Shown: piece by piece, positions 46,082-57,994 of the stretch
How positions within the stretch are numbered: position 1 is the first letter of the stretch
Layout of the letters: the number at the start of each line of letters is the position of its first letter
Assembly (NCBI RefSeq): GCF_937616625.2
Contig: NC_065570.1
Location: forward strand, 12,472,001 to 12,536,000
DNA length: 64,000 bases
Direction: 5' to 3'
Source of the DNA: Mercurialis annua
Taxonomy: Eukaryota; Streptophyta; Magnoliopsida; Malpighiales; Euphorbiaceae
Made by a program: the position numbers and the translations under genes
The notes under the pieces: model-generated
The model's input: only the letters and a program-made list of their open reading frames with translations
Databases searched by the model: none
Told to the model about the DNA's origin: nothing

Positions 46082-47682
46082 TGTTAGCGAAAATCCAACT
46101 CGTAGTACTCGACATGTCGAGGTCGAACCCACAACGACAAAAGGTTTAAAGTGAGTGAAATCGATTGTGAAATTCAATTCGGAAAGCAACAATTAAAGAT
46201 TGGTTTTAGGTAACAATTCTAACAATTAAGAATCAACTAAACGCTAAAATACAATAACTCAATTAGCACTAATTATCAACGATTTAAATTCAATAAAGGG
46301 AAACGTCAAGGGATTGGTAATCACACCTAGGTTATGCATTCATGGTTGGTCAAATCGGAAGTATTTCAAGGGCCGAGTGAAGTCTAATGCGTCATTCCCG
46401 CTTTCTCGAGCCTCAAAGAACAACAAAACCGCTACCTAATCACCTAATCAATACCAAGCTCACTCTCGTGTTACAAGGCATAGCCAAACAATTAACTAGC
46501 GGTTAATCAATCAATTCTAGGGCCACCTAGGTTCAAACCCACTCTCGTGGCGCTCTAAAACCTAGGTTTTCAATCCTATTAGTCAATCTAATCAACTACC
46601 TCTCGGTGCATTAATCAAACTCTAAACATGATTAGGGTAGCTAATCCTAAACAAGCAATAAGAAATAGGAGTAAAACATGAGTAAACAACACTATGAACC
46701 AACCAATCATACAACCCTAGGCTATCATACCAACCCCCTAACAAGGGGCTTAGCCACACATGGCTAAGTTCTCAGTACAAGCACTAATCAAATAACTAAA
46801 CATTAAAATGTAGAGAAAGGTTACCTTAAGTAAAATGGAAGAACAATAACTCATACAAGATAATGAAGATTCCACAATAAATAAACTTGCATTAATTAAT
46901 AAGAGATCTTGTTCAATCAAACATTAAAAGCTTCAACTTCACCAACAATGGTGGAAAAGATGGAGCACAAAATTCTACAGAGATTCTAAACTAATTATGG
47001 AGGCAACACAAAAGGAATAATAGTAATGAATGTTGCATACCCTAATTTGAAACATAGAGTGGTACTTATAGTGTTCTTAAAAAGGGAATAAAAACATCCT
47101 ACAAAAGCATGTTGGGCCAAAAGAGGAAGTGTGCATAAACCTTGTCATTTTCTTCAGATTTTCGATTCTAACTTTAAGCCTTTGCACGAATCGTGCAACC
47201 CAACTTACTCATGGGTGCACGAATCGTGCACAACCTTCTGGGGAACTTCTGCTTCTCATTCTTTCATGCACGGATCGAGCAAGGCTTTGCACGGATCGTG
47301 CAACTCACAGACTTCATGACCTTGAACTTCAAAACTTCATAACTCGGTGTAGAAATGTCCAAATGAGTTGGTTCTTGAACCATTGGAAAGCTTAGGATGT
47401 CTACGTCAACTATTATGAAGAACACAAACTCATTAGAGACCTCTAACCGATCCAAATTGGTCAAATTGTGCAGAGGGGTCAGCTTTTCAGAATTACAAAT
47501 GAGCTTTCGCCTCTCTTTCGTCGACTTTTCCATCTTTTGCACCAAAATGCTTCTGCAATGCTCCCAAGTATCTGAAATATTAAAACATGCAATAAGGCAT
47601 TCAGAATACCATAAAAACATGACAAGACATAATGAAAGCATGCGGAAACGACACTCTAAATAGGAGTAAAATACTCCTATCA
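46082..47682 (-). mobile_element. Solo Athila-type LTR inside the Athila gag
   Basis: On the minus strand it starts TGATAGGAGTATTTTACTCC and ends GGTTCGACCTCGACATGTCG...CGCTAACA. It has a palindrome array (47182-47303) and a TATA box (CTATAAGTACC, 47065-47070). The flanking 5-mers are GTGCC and CTGCC, four of five matching. Athila protein text resumes after it (LPKVPFPHRVKKPK), so the insertion split the older gag. No internal sequence: a recombined solo LTR of 1601 bp. Confidence 0.85.
47182..47303. promoter_or_regulatory. Four TGCACGAATCGTGCA palindromes upstream of the LTR TATA box
   Basis: Centres at 47190, 47223, 47274 and 47295, steps 33, 51 and 21, total 105 bp. The first two have perfect 8-bp arms (TTGCACGA/TCGTGCAA and GTGCACGA/TCGTGCAC). 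The third is mutated. On the minus strand the array ends about 110 bp upstream of the TATA box. Confidence 0.8.
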
Positions 47683-48362
47683 CTGCCAAAGGTGCCCTTC
47701 CCACACAGAGTGAAGAAGCCGAAAGACACTTGAAAGTTTCATTAGTTCTTAGAAACTTTCAAGAAGCTACAGATAAAATCAGTTTGGCAGACGCATCGAG
47801 AGAGATGCCACACTATGCCAAGTTTCTAAAAGACATCATCACCAATAAAACGAGTTAGGAGGCAGAGGGTACAGTGCATATGACAGAGAACTGCTGCTCA
47901 ATCATATTGAGCAATCTATTGACTAAGCTACAGGATTCAGGGAGTTCCATTATCCCTTGTACTATCGGTAACATGCAATCTACTAATTTTCTTTGCGATT
48001 TAGGTGCCAGTATTAATTTGATGCCCTTATCCCTTTTTCGTAGTATGTTTGGTGATCATTAGGTACAGGCTACCCCGATGATGTTGCAGCTAGCAGATCA
48101 TTCTTTGAAGAAGCCATATAGGATTGTGGAGTATGTCTTAGTTAAGGTCAACAAATTCATATTCATGTGAATTTTGTTGTCCTTGACTATGCACTTGACA
48201 AGGAGTGCCCAATGATCTTAGGGCGACCATTCATGAACACAAGTAGAGCTCTTATTGATGTTCATGATGGCAAGCTAACTCTGAGGATTGGGATGAGCTC
48301 TTATATACTCGATTCGCATTTCCAACCTACTCAGCCAAAATTTCATAATTTAGGACATATGG
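47683..48362 (+). pseudogene. Athila gag end and aspartic protease
   Basis: Continues gag (PFPHRVKKPKDT, MPHYAKFLKDI) and reaches a protease with LCDLGASINLMPLSLF as the active-site region (DLGAS for D-T-G-A-S) and CPMILGRPFMNTSRALIDV as the C-terminal motif, typical of Athila. Several stops and a frameshift. It ends at the TSD of the solo LTR. Confidence 0.85.
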
Positions 48363-49420
48363 CATAGTGTCACGACCCGATTCCCGGATCGAGATCGGCG
48401 CTAGGGAATGGGAGTGGTTGCTCCGAAACCCGTAGCAAGCCTTAAAATAAATTCCATTTTTCCCATTAAAAACAATTTAACTTTTCTTACAAAAGTTTTC
48501 TCGTATTAATTTGTTTCGAAATTCACTATAAATTTTTCGCGGAATAAAATCATACATTTTCAATTCCGAAACATAAACATTCGGTCAACCATTTCGTGGG
48601 ACCTCTTTTCCTTTTTCTCAACATGTCAATTTTTCATAACCCTTTTTCAAAACGTTTTCAGGGTATGACATGCAATTCACATTTATGCCACGTCGGGCCC
48701 ACATAGACATTTCGTCTCGATGCCAACAGTTTCATTTACTGTTTTCCACATTTATCTCGGTATCTCAAATACCCGAGAGGCATCGCAAATAACCATAACA
48801 AGCATGCATATATAAATATATAATAATAAAGCGATGATAATTAAACAGAGTATTAACGTGGCAGTTCATCGCAAAATAAGGCATGCTAAAATACGTCCGT
48901 CTAGACAGTTCTACTGCAGCACTAAGATAGTAAAATATTTACAAAATACCACATCGTCCAAAATAGAGACTTCATGAACAAGAATATGAAGCCTCACCAA
49001 AATGACAGTCTACGTACCTGAAAAATTGGTACAACAACGGGGTCAGATTAACTGGTGAGTTGACATCTTACAAACACACATTAAATAATTTAATTCGTCA
49101 TAAAATAGATATATTTAAATATTTACTACCGGTTCAATCACAGAAACGTAAAGCTTTTGAATGAAATGCTGTTTCTAATCCATATTCCTCTAAGTCTCCT
49201 TTTCAGACTTAGATTAATAAACTAGTCGGCTGAACCCGTAGATTCACTCGACTCTAGTTTATTTTCCACTATCCTTTACAGTTCTAAACCTTTCTTTAGA
49301 CTGTTCCCAACTTTTCTCATGGACTCAACGACCGATAACATTTAATGTTCCATGACGCCGTTAGTCCTTAAATCAATCAGCCGAACTCTATCGTTCTGTC
49401 GCCGTTAACTTGTTCGGGGT

Positions 49421-49490
49421 TCTAGACCGTCGTCTTAGAAGCTCTCCCACTATGTCTGGACCGTCGTCTCAGACTTCTAGACCGTCGTCT
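49421..49490 (-). repeat. TCTAGACCGTCGTCT repeats in the solo LTR
   Basis: Copies start at 49421, 49455 and 49476, steps 34 and 21 bp. AGAC..GTCGTCT is partly self-complementary. The position relative to AACAACGGGGTCAGAT (49036) matches the repeats in sister LTRs. Confidence 0.7.
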
Positions 49491-51350
49491 AGATTTCCAC
49501 ATCCACTTAACGTAAAGATAAATATGCATGCAATAACTAGTGATCACATAGTCCTATTATAGCCCAAATAGGATGGTACGTTTCATAGACTCATTCCATA
49601 ATAATTTTATTTACTCAAAGTAATATACGATATATTTAAAATGCTTTATGACATTAATTTTTCACATTAAAGTAATAATAGTAATTTTATTACTTTAATG
49701 TATGCATGTAATAATGCAAACTCACAGACTGTCGTTCCACAATTATTTACGCACGCTAATCCACATTTAGCTCCTCGGCAATTATTCAATCATTGCCCCG
49801 TGAATGTCTCGCATTCCGAGATTGACCTTTCGTCAATACAATAAACGTTTGATAATCAAAACGTTTCCCACTAATTATCACGATCGCCATCGTGGCCCGT
49901 ACACATACTACGTATCGGGTTCAATCTTAGGAATCCAATTAAATTTCATAATTTGGTCCATTCTAAATCCTTAGGTAAATTTTACCATTTTACCCTTTCG
50001 GAAAAATTTCCATATTTTAAAAATAATATTCGGACCTTATTAATTTCCATATTCCAAAATACTCTTATTTCAAATCCTCTTTTATAAAAATAATATATAC
50101 ATATATATATCCTTTAATTAAAATTTTCCAATTTTAATTAAATAAAATATTAATTAGTTTATATCTAACTAATTAATTCTAACCCATTTTAAAATATAAA
50201 TCTTTTGGGTCTAAGCCCAAATTAAAAGTTTAAAATCTTAAAAACTTTTAATTAAACAAATCCAAGGTTCCACTTACCTTTTAAGTCCACCAAAAATCCA
50301 TTTAGGACATACTAGTCCTTATACTTTCAAATCTTGCATTTTAGTCCTTTTAACAAATTTTCAATTCATTACTTACCTTTTAATTTTTTTTAACTTTGGG
50401 TCCAAATTATTTAGTCAAGTCTAAATAAAAGTCCAAAGTTCTAAGTCCGGGATCTAATTTACGGTTTTGGCCCCACTTGGCCCCGGTCCATATTGGTTCG
50501 GTTTCAACCCGACCAAATCTTGGCTCGGTTAAACAGAGACACCGTGCTCCGTTTACCGGCCGGTAGTGGTTCGCCGACCACCACCCCACTTTCTACCACC
50601 TATACCAAAATTTAGCCAATCAATTTCAAATTGAATGAAATTTAACTCTACTAAAATATTTAATCACACTTGATTAAATATAACAACACTAATCACATCA
50701 TAAACGATTTAAACAATCAAACACCAAATAGCCAACTATTCGGCCACCACACCAAATCACCATATATCACAATTTTTAACAATTAAGCATTTTCATGGCA
50801 TGTTTATTAACTCAATACTTAATCAATAAATTTAAAAGTACAATTTCTTTTAAATCATGGACTAATTCGGCTTCTAGCCAAAATTTAGCATTTCAACATT
50901 TCAATCCACATAATCATGTAAACATAATCTCAATCTCATTTAATCACCAAATATCATGCCATCTAAACAATAAAAATTATTTATTTTCATTTTTCATTTA
51001 TTCGGCCAACCCAAAATATATCATTCAAACACATATTTAAATATTTGCATGCTAAGCATATTTTTACATCATTTCATGCAATTTACTATCAACACAACTT
51101 ATCTAGCATATTTCATACCAATATCATTCAAATTTAACATGTAAATCCCATACATATAATTTCAACAAATACCCATTAACAAATTTTTACAAATTAAACA
51201 TGCACCAATGAAAATATACATTCGGCCAAATCAAAATCCTACCAACACATTTAATAAATTTCTACCATGAATCACATTTCAATTTCTCATCTAAAACAAC
51301 ACATATAACATGAAAATTTCTATAAATCATAAAACAATAATCATAAAAAT

Positions 51351-51352
<2 letters not shown>

Positions 51353-51391
<39 letters not shown>
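51353..51391. repeat. (TA)n microsatellite
   Basis: About 19 TA units within the solo LTR. Confidence 0.95.
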
Positions 51392-51393
<2 letters not shown>

Positions 51394-52929
51394 GCTAAGA
51401 TCAACAAAATATCAAACAATTTCTATTTAAAACTTCCAATCATTTTTCACACATTTTTAACCCATATATTTCGGTATCTCCTTTTAAATTCTCAAAATTT
51501 ACTCATTTCATAATTAAACTTGTTTTATTTTTATCTTAATATTTTCGGTTTCCACGAAATTTAAAATACCCAAATTATATACAACATAACCTTAAGAAAA
51601 GTTTTATAATTACCGAAAATATTAATTACCTTTTATTTATTTTGATTTTTAGCTTAAAGAAGCAAAATTTATTATAATCAAACCATACCCATAATTTTGA
51701 TAATTTTAAAACACATTTCCAAAAGAATCAAACTTTTCAATCATACATGAAATTTTTATCAAATGAAAGAAATATACAAACTTTTCAAGTTCAAAGCTTA
51801 GCAATGGCCACCAAAAATATTCGGCCTAGGTAAAATAGATTTTGATCTTGAATTTACTCTTAAGTATGAAAAATACTTTGATTTTTCTTTAAACAACTCT
51901 TACCCAAGTTTTTGATCATCTTTGTTAGCTCAAATGTATCATTGCATGTAGATTTTGATCTTTAAAAATCTTATCTTTAATCAAACCGAAAATTATCTAA
52001 GAAAAATAACCACAACCCATTTTAAAATCTTGCTAGGTAACTTATCTTTAGTAAAAACTTCAAGTAAAAGGAAATTGTTATTTTTTTTTAAAAAAAAACT
52101 AAAACATTTAACACTAAAAACACAAATTCCATCATTTGAGTTTAAAACTAAAAGAGTGTTAAATACCTTTTGCTTATGTTTTTATACTTGTAGAGAAAAG
52201 AAAATGGAAGCTCCTATTTTCTTGCTAGGGTTCGGCAATTAGGGAGCAAAAATGGAAGGTTTTGAAGTTTTGTCTTCTCTAAGAAAGAAGAAGATGAGAA
52301 AAAAGGATAGTTTCTATTTTTAGATAAACTTTTAAATTAATAAAGTGCTATCTTTTGTCTTGGAGGGCAATTAATCCCCAATCAAGTGACACCTTTGTGT
52401 CATGCATAGTGACATGTGTCCACCCCCATGTGCAACTTACCCACTCAATCATATATTTGTCTCTTCAATTTCTTTTGTAGAGATTTTTAGATTTTCTTAT
52501 TCACAAAATAGGATCATTAATACTTATTTTGACGTTTTTCGAAATATTATAAAATCTTTCTTGGAAAACGTTTCCGTACTAATTAATCTCTTATAATGTC
52601 AAACCTTTTGTATAAATACTTAAAATTTATTTTTTTTTTCGTTTTAATAATTTAAATCAATTTTTATCACTTAATGGCCGAAAATTACAAAAATGTCACC
52701 CATGCACAGTAATTCAATTTACGTAGCCATGCACACGTACACATTTAAACAATTAATCAAACATCACAAATAAATCAATCACATGCATTTAAACACCGAA
52801 AATCAATTTCTAAGCCGGTACTCTACCGCCGCTAATTTCTGATTCACCGTATTTTCAAAAATTCCATATTTTGAAAATTAGGGGTATTACACATAGTCTC
52901 ATTATATTAACATTTTTTTGGGATATTAC

Positions 52930-54077
52930 ATATATTTAAGCTTTAATTCAAAAGAAGTTACTAAGAATAAAAATTAATGGAAGTATTCTATCATTGGATG
53001 TGATTTTAAATTTGAGAGACTAAAAGCTTTTGTTAGAAGCAGATGGTTGAACTTTGGATTGAAAAATGTGGTTAAAATTAATGTCTCAATGTTCATGTTT
53101 GAGTTTTGATATGAATATGATTATATTAAGATCTTGGGTGATGGCCCTTAAACCTTTGATCAAAAATCTTTGTTACTTAAAAAAGGACACCCTAGGATGT
53201 ATACGGATCGTAATGCTATTAATTCAATCATAGTGTGGATTCAATTCCCTGGTCTTCCATGGGATTTTTGGTCGTCTGAGATCCTTAGTAAGACTGGGAG
53301 CTAATGTGATACCCCTTTTCATAGTGATCAATGCACTATTAGCAAAGTTAAGTTGAATTTTGCTAGAGTTCGTATTAAAATAGAAGTTTTAGGTCCCTTC
53401 CCAAAAGTAGTTGAGCTCTAAGATGAATGTGGAAATGTTTCTAAACAAAAGATAATTTATGAATGGAAGCCCTTGTTCCGTGATAAATGTTGTAGAATGG
53501 GTCATTCTGTCAAGAATTGTATAATAGCTCAGAATACTAAAAAAAGCTCGTGCCAAGAAGGAAACTGAAAAGAAAGAGGAAAATAAAAAGAATATAGTTG
53601 TGAGTTACTCTATTGTTATTGAGCTAGTACATAATGATAATGTGTTGGAATATGTGAATTCTGAATTGAATCAGAACTAGAGGGTGAACAAAGAGAAGAG
53701 TAAGGTCAGTCCCAGTTTAAAGAAGGGAGAAAGTAGTGGTAATGGAAGAATTAATTCCTTTAGAATTCTTGAAGTAATTATGGTGTTGATATAGATACTA
53801 GAGAAGTGATGTGCAATAGTAACTTGAAGTTTGGCTCAATTGGGCATGGGGGAAAGGATAGGTTGAATTCCATGATGATTGATATAGATAGATGATTGGT
53901 GTTTTGAATATGAGAAGTGTGAATAGCTCCCTAAAGCAATCAGAATAATATAATCTAATGGTAAGTATAAGTTGTATATTTTAGGTATTACTAAATCTAG
54001 AGCCAATGCTAGTCAATTTACTAAAGTTTGGTATATCATTAAGAAGAAGTTACATGATTGGGATATTATTCAAAATT
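52930..54077 (+). pseudogene. LINE ORF1 (DUF4283 plus zinc knuckle) and start of ORF2, decayed
   Basis: Plus-strand fragments read KILGDGPLTF-like text, HPRMYTDRNAI, VWIQFPGLPWDFWSSEIL, KVKLNFARVRIKIEVLGPFP and YEWKPLFRDKCCRMGHSVKNC, the DUF4283 and CCHC knuckle of plant LINE ORF1. Around 53890-54070 the remains of the ORF2 endonuclease start can be guessed (LNMRSVNSSLKQ, KLHDWDII). The Tekay-type LTR at 54078 cuts it off. Different LINE family from 12996-23706, which has an RRM and no knuckle. Confidence 0.7.
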
Positions 54078-54235
54078 TGTAATACCCCATGTTTTTCACT
54101 CAAGTTCCGTTGATCGATCCGTTGTTTTGCCTTCATTTTTGACGTGTGGGGCTCGGGTTAGTCCTTTTTTGAAGTCAAATTTTGGTCCCTTCGTGTTGCT
54201 GGACTTAGGCCAAGCGTTTGGCCCATTTTGGGCCC

Positions 54236-54324
54236 GTGCTTGTAGGGCGCGACAGGGCCAGCGCGCCTCATGACCCGCCTGCCATCGTGCCCTGCTGGCA
54301 AATTTTGTATGGGGCCTATAAATA
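54236..54324 (+). promoter_or_regulatory. GC-rich cluster and TATA box of the Tekay-type LTR
   Basis: TAGGGCGCGACAGGGCC, CAGCGCGCCTCATG and GTGCCCTGCTGGCA form overlapping inverted GC-rich words, followed by TATAAATA at 54317-54324. The context CTATAAATAGACCCC is the same as at 39534. The cluster is the GC peak of the LTR. Confidence 0.6.
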
Positions 54325-55884
54325 GACCCCTTAACCCATTTCTGCATTCCCTACACTCACACTAAACCCTAGTCGACCCCTATACACTAATATTCCCTGT
54401 TTTAGTCGTTCCGTCACCTTTCTCTTTGATTATTGGCTTTTGGTAAGTGGTTTCTCGCGTTGTTCTTCGTCAATTCTATCGTTCGTTATTCCTTTCGATT
54501 TGTGATTCATAATTTCGTATTTGTACAGTGTTCTTGTGTGGTTGTGTTCATCCGAACCTTGTTCTATTATTCCTTGATTCGTGTGGCGTTTATTTCCATT
54601 CTATCATCCTCGGATACGTACAAATTCTTGTCGTTTTGCTGTGGTTTGATGATATGGGTTATTGAGATGTTTTGATCACTGTTTTGTGGATTTATTTACT
54701 GTTATTATATGATCGATTTCAGATATACATGTAATGGCATGTCGTGGTAAAATCCTTGAGTCAAATTGGCAGGATTAGTGGTAGTTCATGTATGCTTAAT
54801 TATTAGGTTATTGTCGCTGTTTTAGACTTGTGTTGTGGCTATAAATTTCATGCCTAGGGGCTGAGTAGAGTTTGAGTTTGATACCACAATGATTGAATTA
54901 AACAGTGATTTCTATGTTGAAAATTGTGGTTTGAATCAAGTTTGTCAATTAAGATACTGTCATGTTTGTAGTTAATATGACTCTAACTTAGATTAGGATT
55001 GTAAGAACATATTTAGAACTGATGTGACACGTTTAGAACAATGTTTTGGTAATGGGTATTAATTGTGTAACCAAATGTCAATTATGGGGCATGAATTAAC
55101 CTTTTGGATTAGTATGTTGGTTATTTGATGCTGTTATTGCTGCCGTCGACATCTTAGGGGCTGTTTGTGATGATTTTGGCATCCTAAAATGGGTTATTAT
55201 TGCTTAGTACCTCTTGGGCATATTGGTATTTTGTTGAGCTATTGAGTTCCTTGATTTTAAATGGATTAATTGTGAAAGTTTCCGGATTTTAAACTTGAAT
55301 TATACTTTGGTTATTTGGGTCGGGTTAGACTTGGGTCGCTCGACATGTGAGAAGAAGTTGAACGGCTTTGACAACTCAGTTGACTCACTACTTTGGAAAT
55401 TATTTTATTTGGAGATAATGTTTTAAATTAAGTTGTTTACTCGATTCCGGATTATGTTTAAAAATAAGGCGGGAACTCAACTAAATTTAACTTGTGGTTT
55501 GATTTTGGCGATTATTTAAACAGTGTGCTTTATGTTATATTTGTAGTTGTGTTTTGTGTTGTGTTGTGCTAGTCCTATGTGATGTCTAGTACTCCTTAGA
55601 GTTAGGATTTATTTTAATCCCTATTTATATTTTCTTAGACTCGTCAGCTGCTCGTGCTTCCGAGTCAACCCAGGGTTAGATTGCTTGTCGGATTTCACAC
55701 GTGGTTTAGCAAGCAGTGAGTTTATATTTCTATTTACCGCTTTATTAAGTAAATTGTTACTTTATTATATAATAAAGGTTTTTTTCGCAATGGTTCTCGA
55801 ATCATTATAGATTTGGATTGTAAGGCGCTATTCAATGGGCATCATCGAGATGTGTGCACCGCTGATTTGGCAGATTATTATCTG

Positions 55885-55998
55885 TCCACTTTGGGATTTG
55901 ATGTTACTTCGAGCCATCCACTTTGGGATTTGGCGACGATTTATTCCCGTCCACTTTGGGACTTGATGTTGTTTCGACAGATCAATTTTGGGATCGAT
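55885..55998 (+). repeat. Four direct repeats TCCACTTTGGGATTTG, steps 32-33 bp
   Basis: Copies start at 55885, 55917, 55950 and 55982 (last diverged), steps 32, 33 and 32 bp. They occupy the place where sister LTRs carry TCTAGACCGTCGTCT or TCCCGAGAGCTGAGCTACA repeats. Confidence 0.8.
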
Positions 55999-57245
55999 TC
56001 TATACTTATTTCATAATGTTATATATATAGCACGAAAGGATTTTAATGTTTTTAAGGTGTTCCACTCAATAAATGTAAATAGTCATATGAACTAATCTCA
56101 ATATATCTGACCCCGTTGCTTAACCATTTTTCAGGTTTATAGTTTGACTAAGTAGTGGATCTCCATTTTGATTGAATCTTCGAAGGTTTACCTTCTTGTT
56201 TAAAATAAAGATGTCAAACTAGTAGTACTAGTTTGGTCTTTATTATTTAGACTGTTATTGTCAGATTGGTCTCGCTATTACTTATTGCATGATGGCGTGT
56301 TATTACTTTGGATTTGGATTATTTATATAAATGGTACGTTGTTGGAGTCTCGGGTTTGAGCCGAGCTTTTAATTATATAATTGTTGGTTAAATAATTGTA
56401 TGTGTATAAACTTGATCGCTCAATTCTGCAAGTGTACAGAATCAATTGTAGCAAGTAATACTCGGAGTATTCCGAGGTCGAATCCACAAAGGACGAACTC
56501 TTTAAAATGTTATTTAATTAACTTTTGTAAAGTAACCGTTCTGTTAATTTGATTTGATATTTAAAACAATTAATTAAGTATTATAAAGTGAAAGAATATT
56601 TTGGATAAAATATCAAGAATTAAAACAACTAGGATTTCGGGTTTCACCGTAGTCGAGGGGAAATTCTATCATATGCAATAATACATCTCAAAAGCTTTTT
56701 CATGACGATTGTTTCTACGATATGTTTATTCTCTCTCGAGACATAAACTTGTGTTTAATTAATTCTGGATATTTCTCAATTACCATGTTAATTAATTAAA
56801 CCCATTAAGCAAAACAATTAACGTCATCACAATTCCTTAGACATATCTCTATTCTTAAGTAAATTGTGTTTAAATCTCTAGATCCAAATTCATGCTTCAC
56901 CGATAGGTACTTCACATTCATTCTAGGATAAAAACATTAAGGTAGCTAATCTTAATATTCATGATCATCATAAGAGATTTAAAGAAAACTCTTGCTTAAC
57001 AACATTAATGAGATATACTATTACATAATCAAGACTTCCCCTTCCACTAGGTTACATCCCTAATCCTAGTTTAAAGGTTTAGCAATCCATTGTCATATTG
57101 AAAATAACAATGTAATTGTTATACCTTGAGAACATATGAGAAGAGGAAAGGAAAGAGAAATAATGGTTGATAAGAACTATCTTAGAGTAAATGTTTACAC
57201 AATTGCAAGTGTAAGTGGATGATCTTTCTCTACACAAATGTGTCC

Positions 57246-57253
57246 TATTTATA
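57246..57253 (-). promoter_or_regulatory. TATA box of the Athila-like LTR
   Basis: TATAAATA on the minus strand in GCCTATAAATAGGAC. It lies about 290 bp downstream of the CCGG modules and in the middle of the LTR, as expected for the U3/R boundary. Confidence 0.75.
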
Positions 57254-57546
57254 GGCATAAAAGGAGTGGTAGCCAAGTCTTGCAAAATCTTCTTTCCTTA
57301 GCTCATCTTGAGTGGGATCCAAGCTTGATCTCTTTCTTGCCTTGTATGGTAAGATAGGAGTCAAACTTGCAAGTCTCATTTCCATAATGAGATGGAGCCA
57401 TTGACAAATGTCATTTCTTTATGTGCAAGCCAAGGAAAAATCTCATCTTGAGTGTGAACACATGATATGTTCATATGAGTGTCAATATACACCTAGCAAA
57501 GCTTCCGGAAGTGCCCGAAACGAATGATTTGACCATATTCAGAGTG

Positions 57547-57676
57547 TCAACCGGCCTTGAACCTGTTTAGTATCGATCACCGGTTGAGGGCCGGTTGACT
57601 TATTATTTGTAAGCAGAAGCTTGACCGGCCCTGAACCGGCTTGATATCGGGGGCCGGTCAAGCACCGGTTGAGTCT
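57547..57676. promoter_or_regulatory. CCGG dyad modules 1 and 2 (LTR pair)
   Basis: CCGG sites at 57551, 57562 (mutated to CCTG), 57580 and 57591, then 57625, 57636, 57654 and 57665. In each module the offsets are 0, 11, 29 and 40. Outer sites read TCAACCGG and CCGGTTGA. The two modules start 74 bp apart. Confidence 0.85.
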
Positions 57677-57955
57677 CTGGTTCGGTTTCTTGGTTCCGGT
57701 TTGACTGGTTTCTGACCGGTCTGAGTCGAGCTTTGGTTGACTGTCTTGTTTTTGACCCAAATCAGTCTGACTTGATTATTTCTCCGATTAAGCTCTGTTT
57801 TATTCAAAAATACTATACAATTGTTAATTATTTACATCTTATACTAAAAATTACAAAATGAGTACAAGTAACTAAAAACGCCTCTATTTTCCATAAAAAG
57901 GATTAAAATACAAATTAAAAGTAATATAAAAATTACGTAAAATAGAGTCTTATCA

Positions 57956-57994
57956 AACTACCCCACACTAGGACAATTGCTTGTCCTCAAGCAA
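57956..57994 (-). other. Polypurine tract with adjacent stem-loop
   Basis: On the minus strand the stem-loop TTGCTTGAGGACAAGCAA (57977-57994) is followed 8 bp later by GTGTGGGG, then TAGTT and the LTR start TGATAAG. This fits the priming region of Athila-type elements. Confidence 0.8.

Larger units (their letters stand above)
42551..48362 (+). mobile_element. Athila-type element: 5' LTR, gag and protease, twice interrupted
   Basis: 5' LTR (42551-43926), primer site (43936), decayed gag (44070-46081) and protease (to 48362). A MITE (45511-45908) and a solo LTR (46082-47682) are inserted in it. No reverse transcriptase or 3' LTR is seen; the next sequence is the solo LTR at 48368. Confidence 0.8.
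48368..52891 (-). mobile_element. 4.5-kb solo LTR of a Tekay-type Ty3 element
   Basis: On the minus strand it starts TGTAATACCCC and ends GGGTCGTGACA. The 5-mer CATAG is repeated exactly at 48363-48367 and 52892-52896. No pol sequence is present, so the whole 4524 bp is one LTR left by recombination. The start is shared with the LTR at 54078, the end with those at 24881 and 28916. Internal direct repeats lie at 49421-49490 and a (TA)n tract at 51353-51391. Confidence 0.85.
54078..56400 (+). mobile_element. Tekay-type LTR, 3' end cut by the Athila-like element
   Basis: Starts TGTAATACCCCATGTTTTTC, has a GC-rich cluster and TATA box (54236-54324), direct repeats (55885-55998) and the landmark ATCTGACCCCGTTGC near 56110, the reverse complement of that at 29354 and 49036. 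The expected GGGTCGTGACA end is absent; the sequence meets the Athila-like LTR at 56401. Confidence 0.75.
56401..57955 (-). repeat. 3' LTR of the Athila-like element
   Basis: On the minus strand it starts TGATAAGACTC after the purine tract and ends with GTGGATTCGACCTCGGAATA, ACTTGCAGAATTGAGCGATC and TATACACA, the common Athila/Tat LTR tail. 1555 bp. It carries CCGG modules 1 and 2 (57547-57676) and a TATA box (57246-57253). Confidence 0.85.

Noticed and set aside
54096..54347. 83-residue minus-strand frame over the Tekay-type LTR promoter
   Set aside because: Arises from the GC-rich cluster; no start context, no domain.
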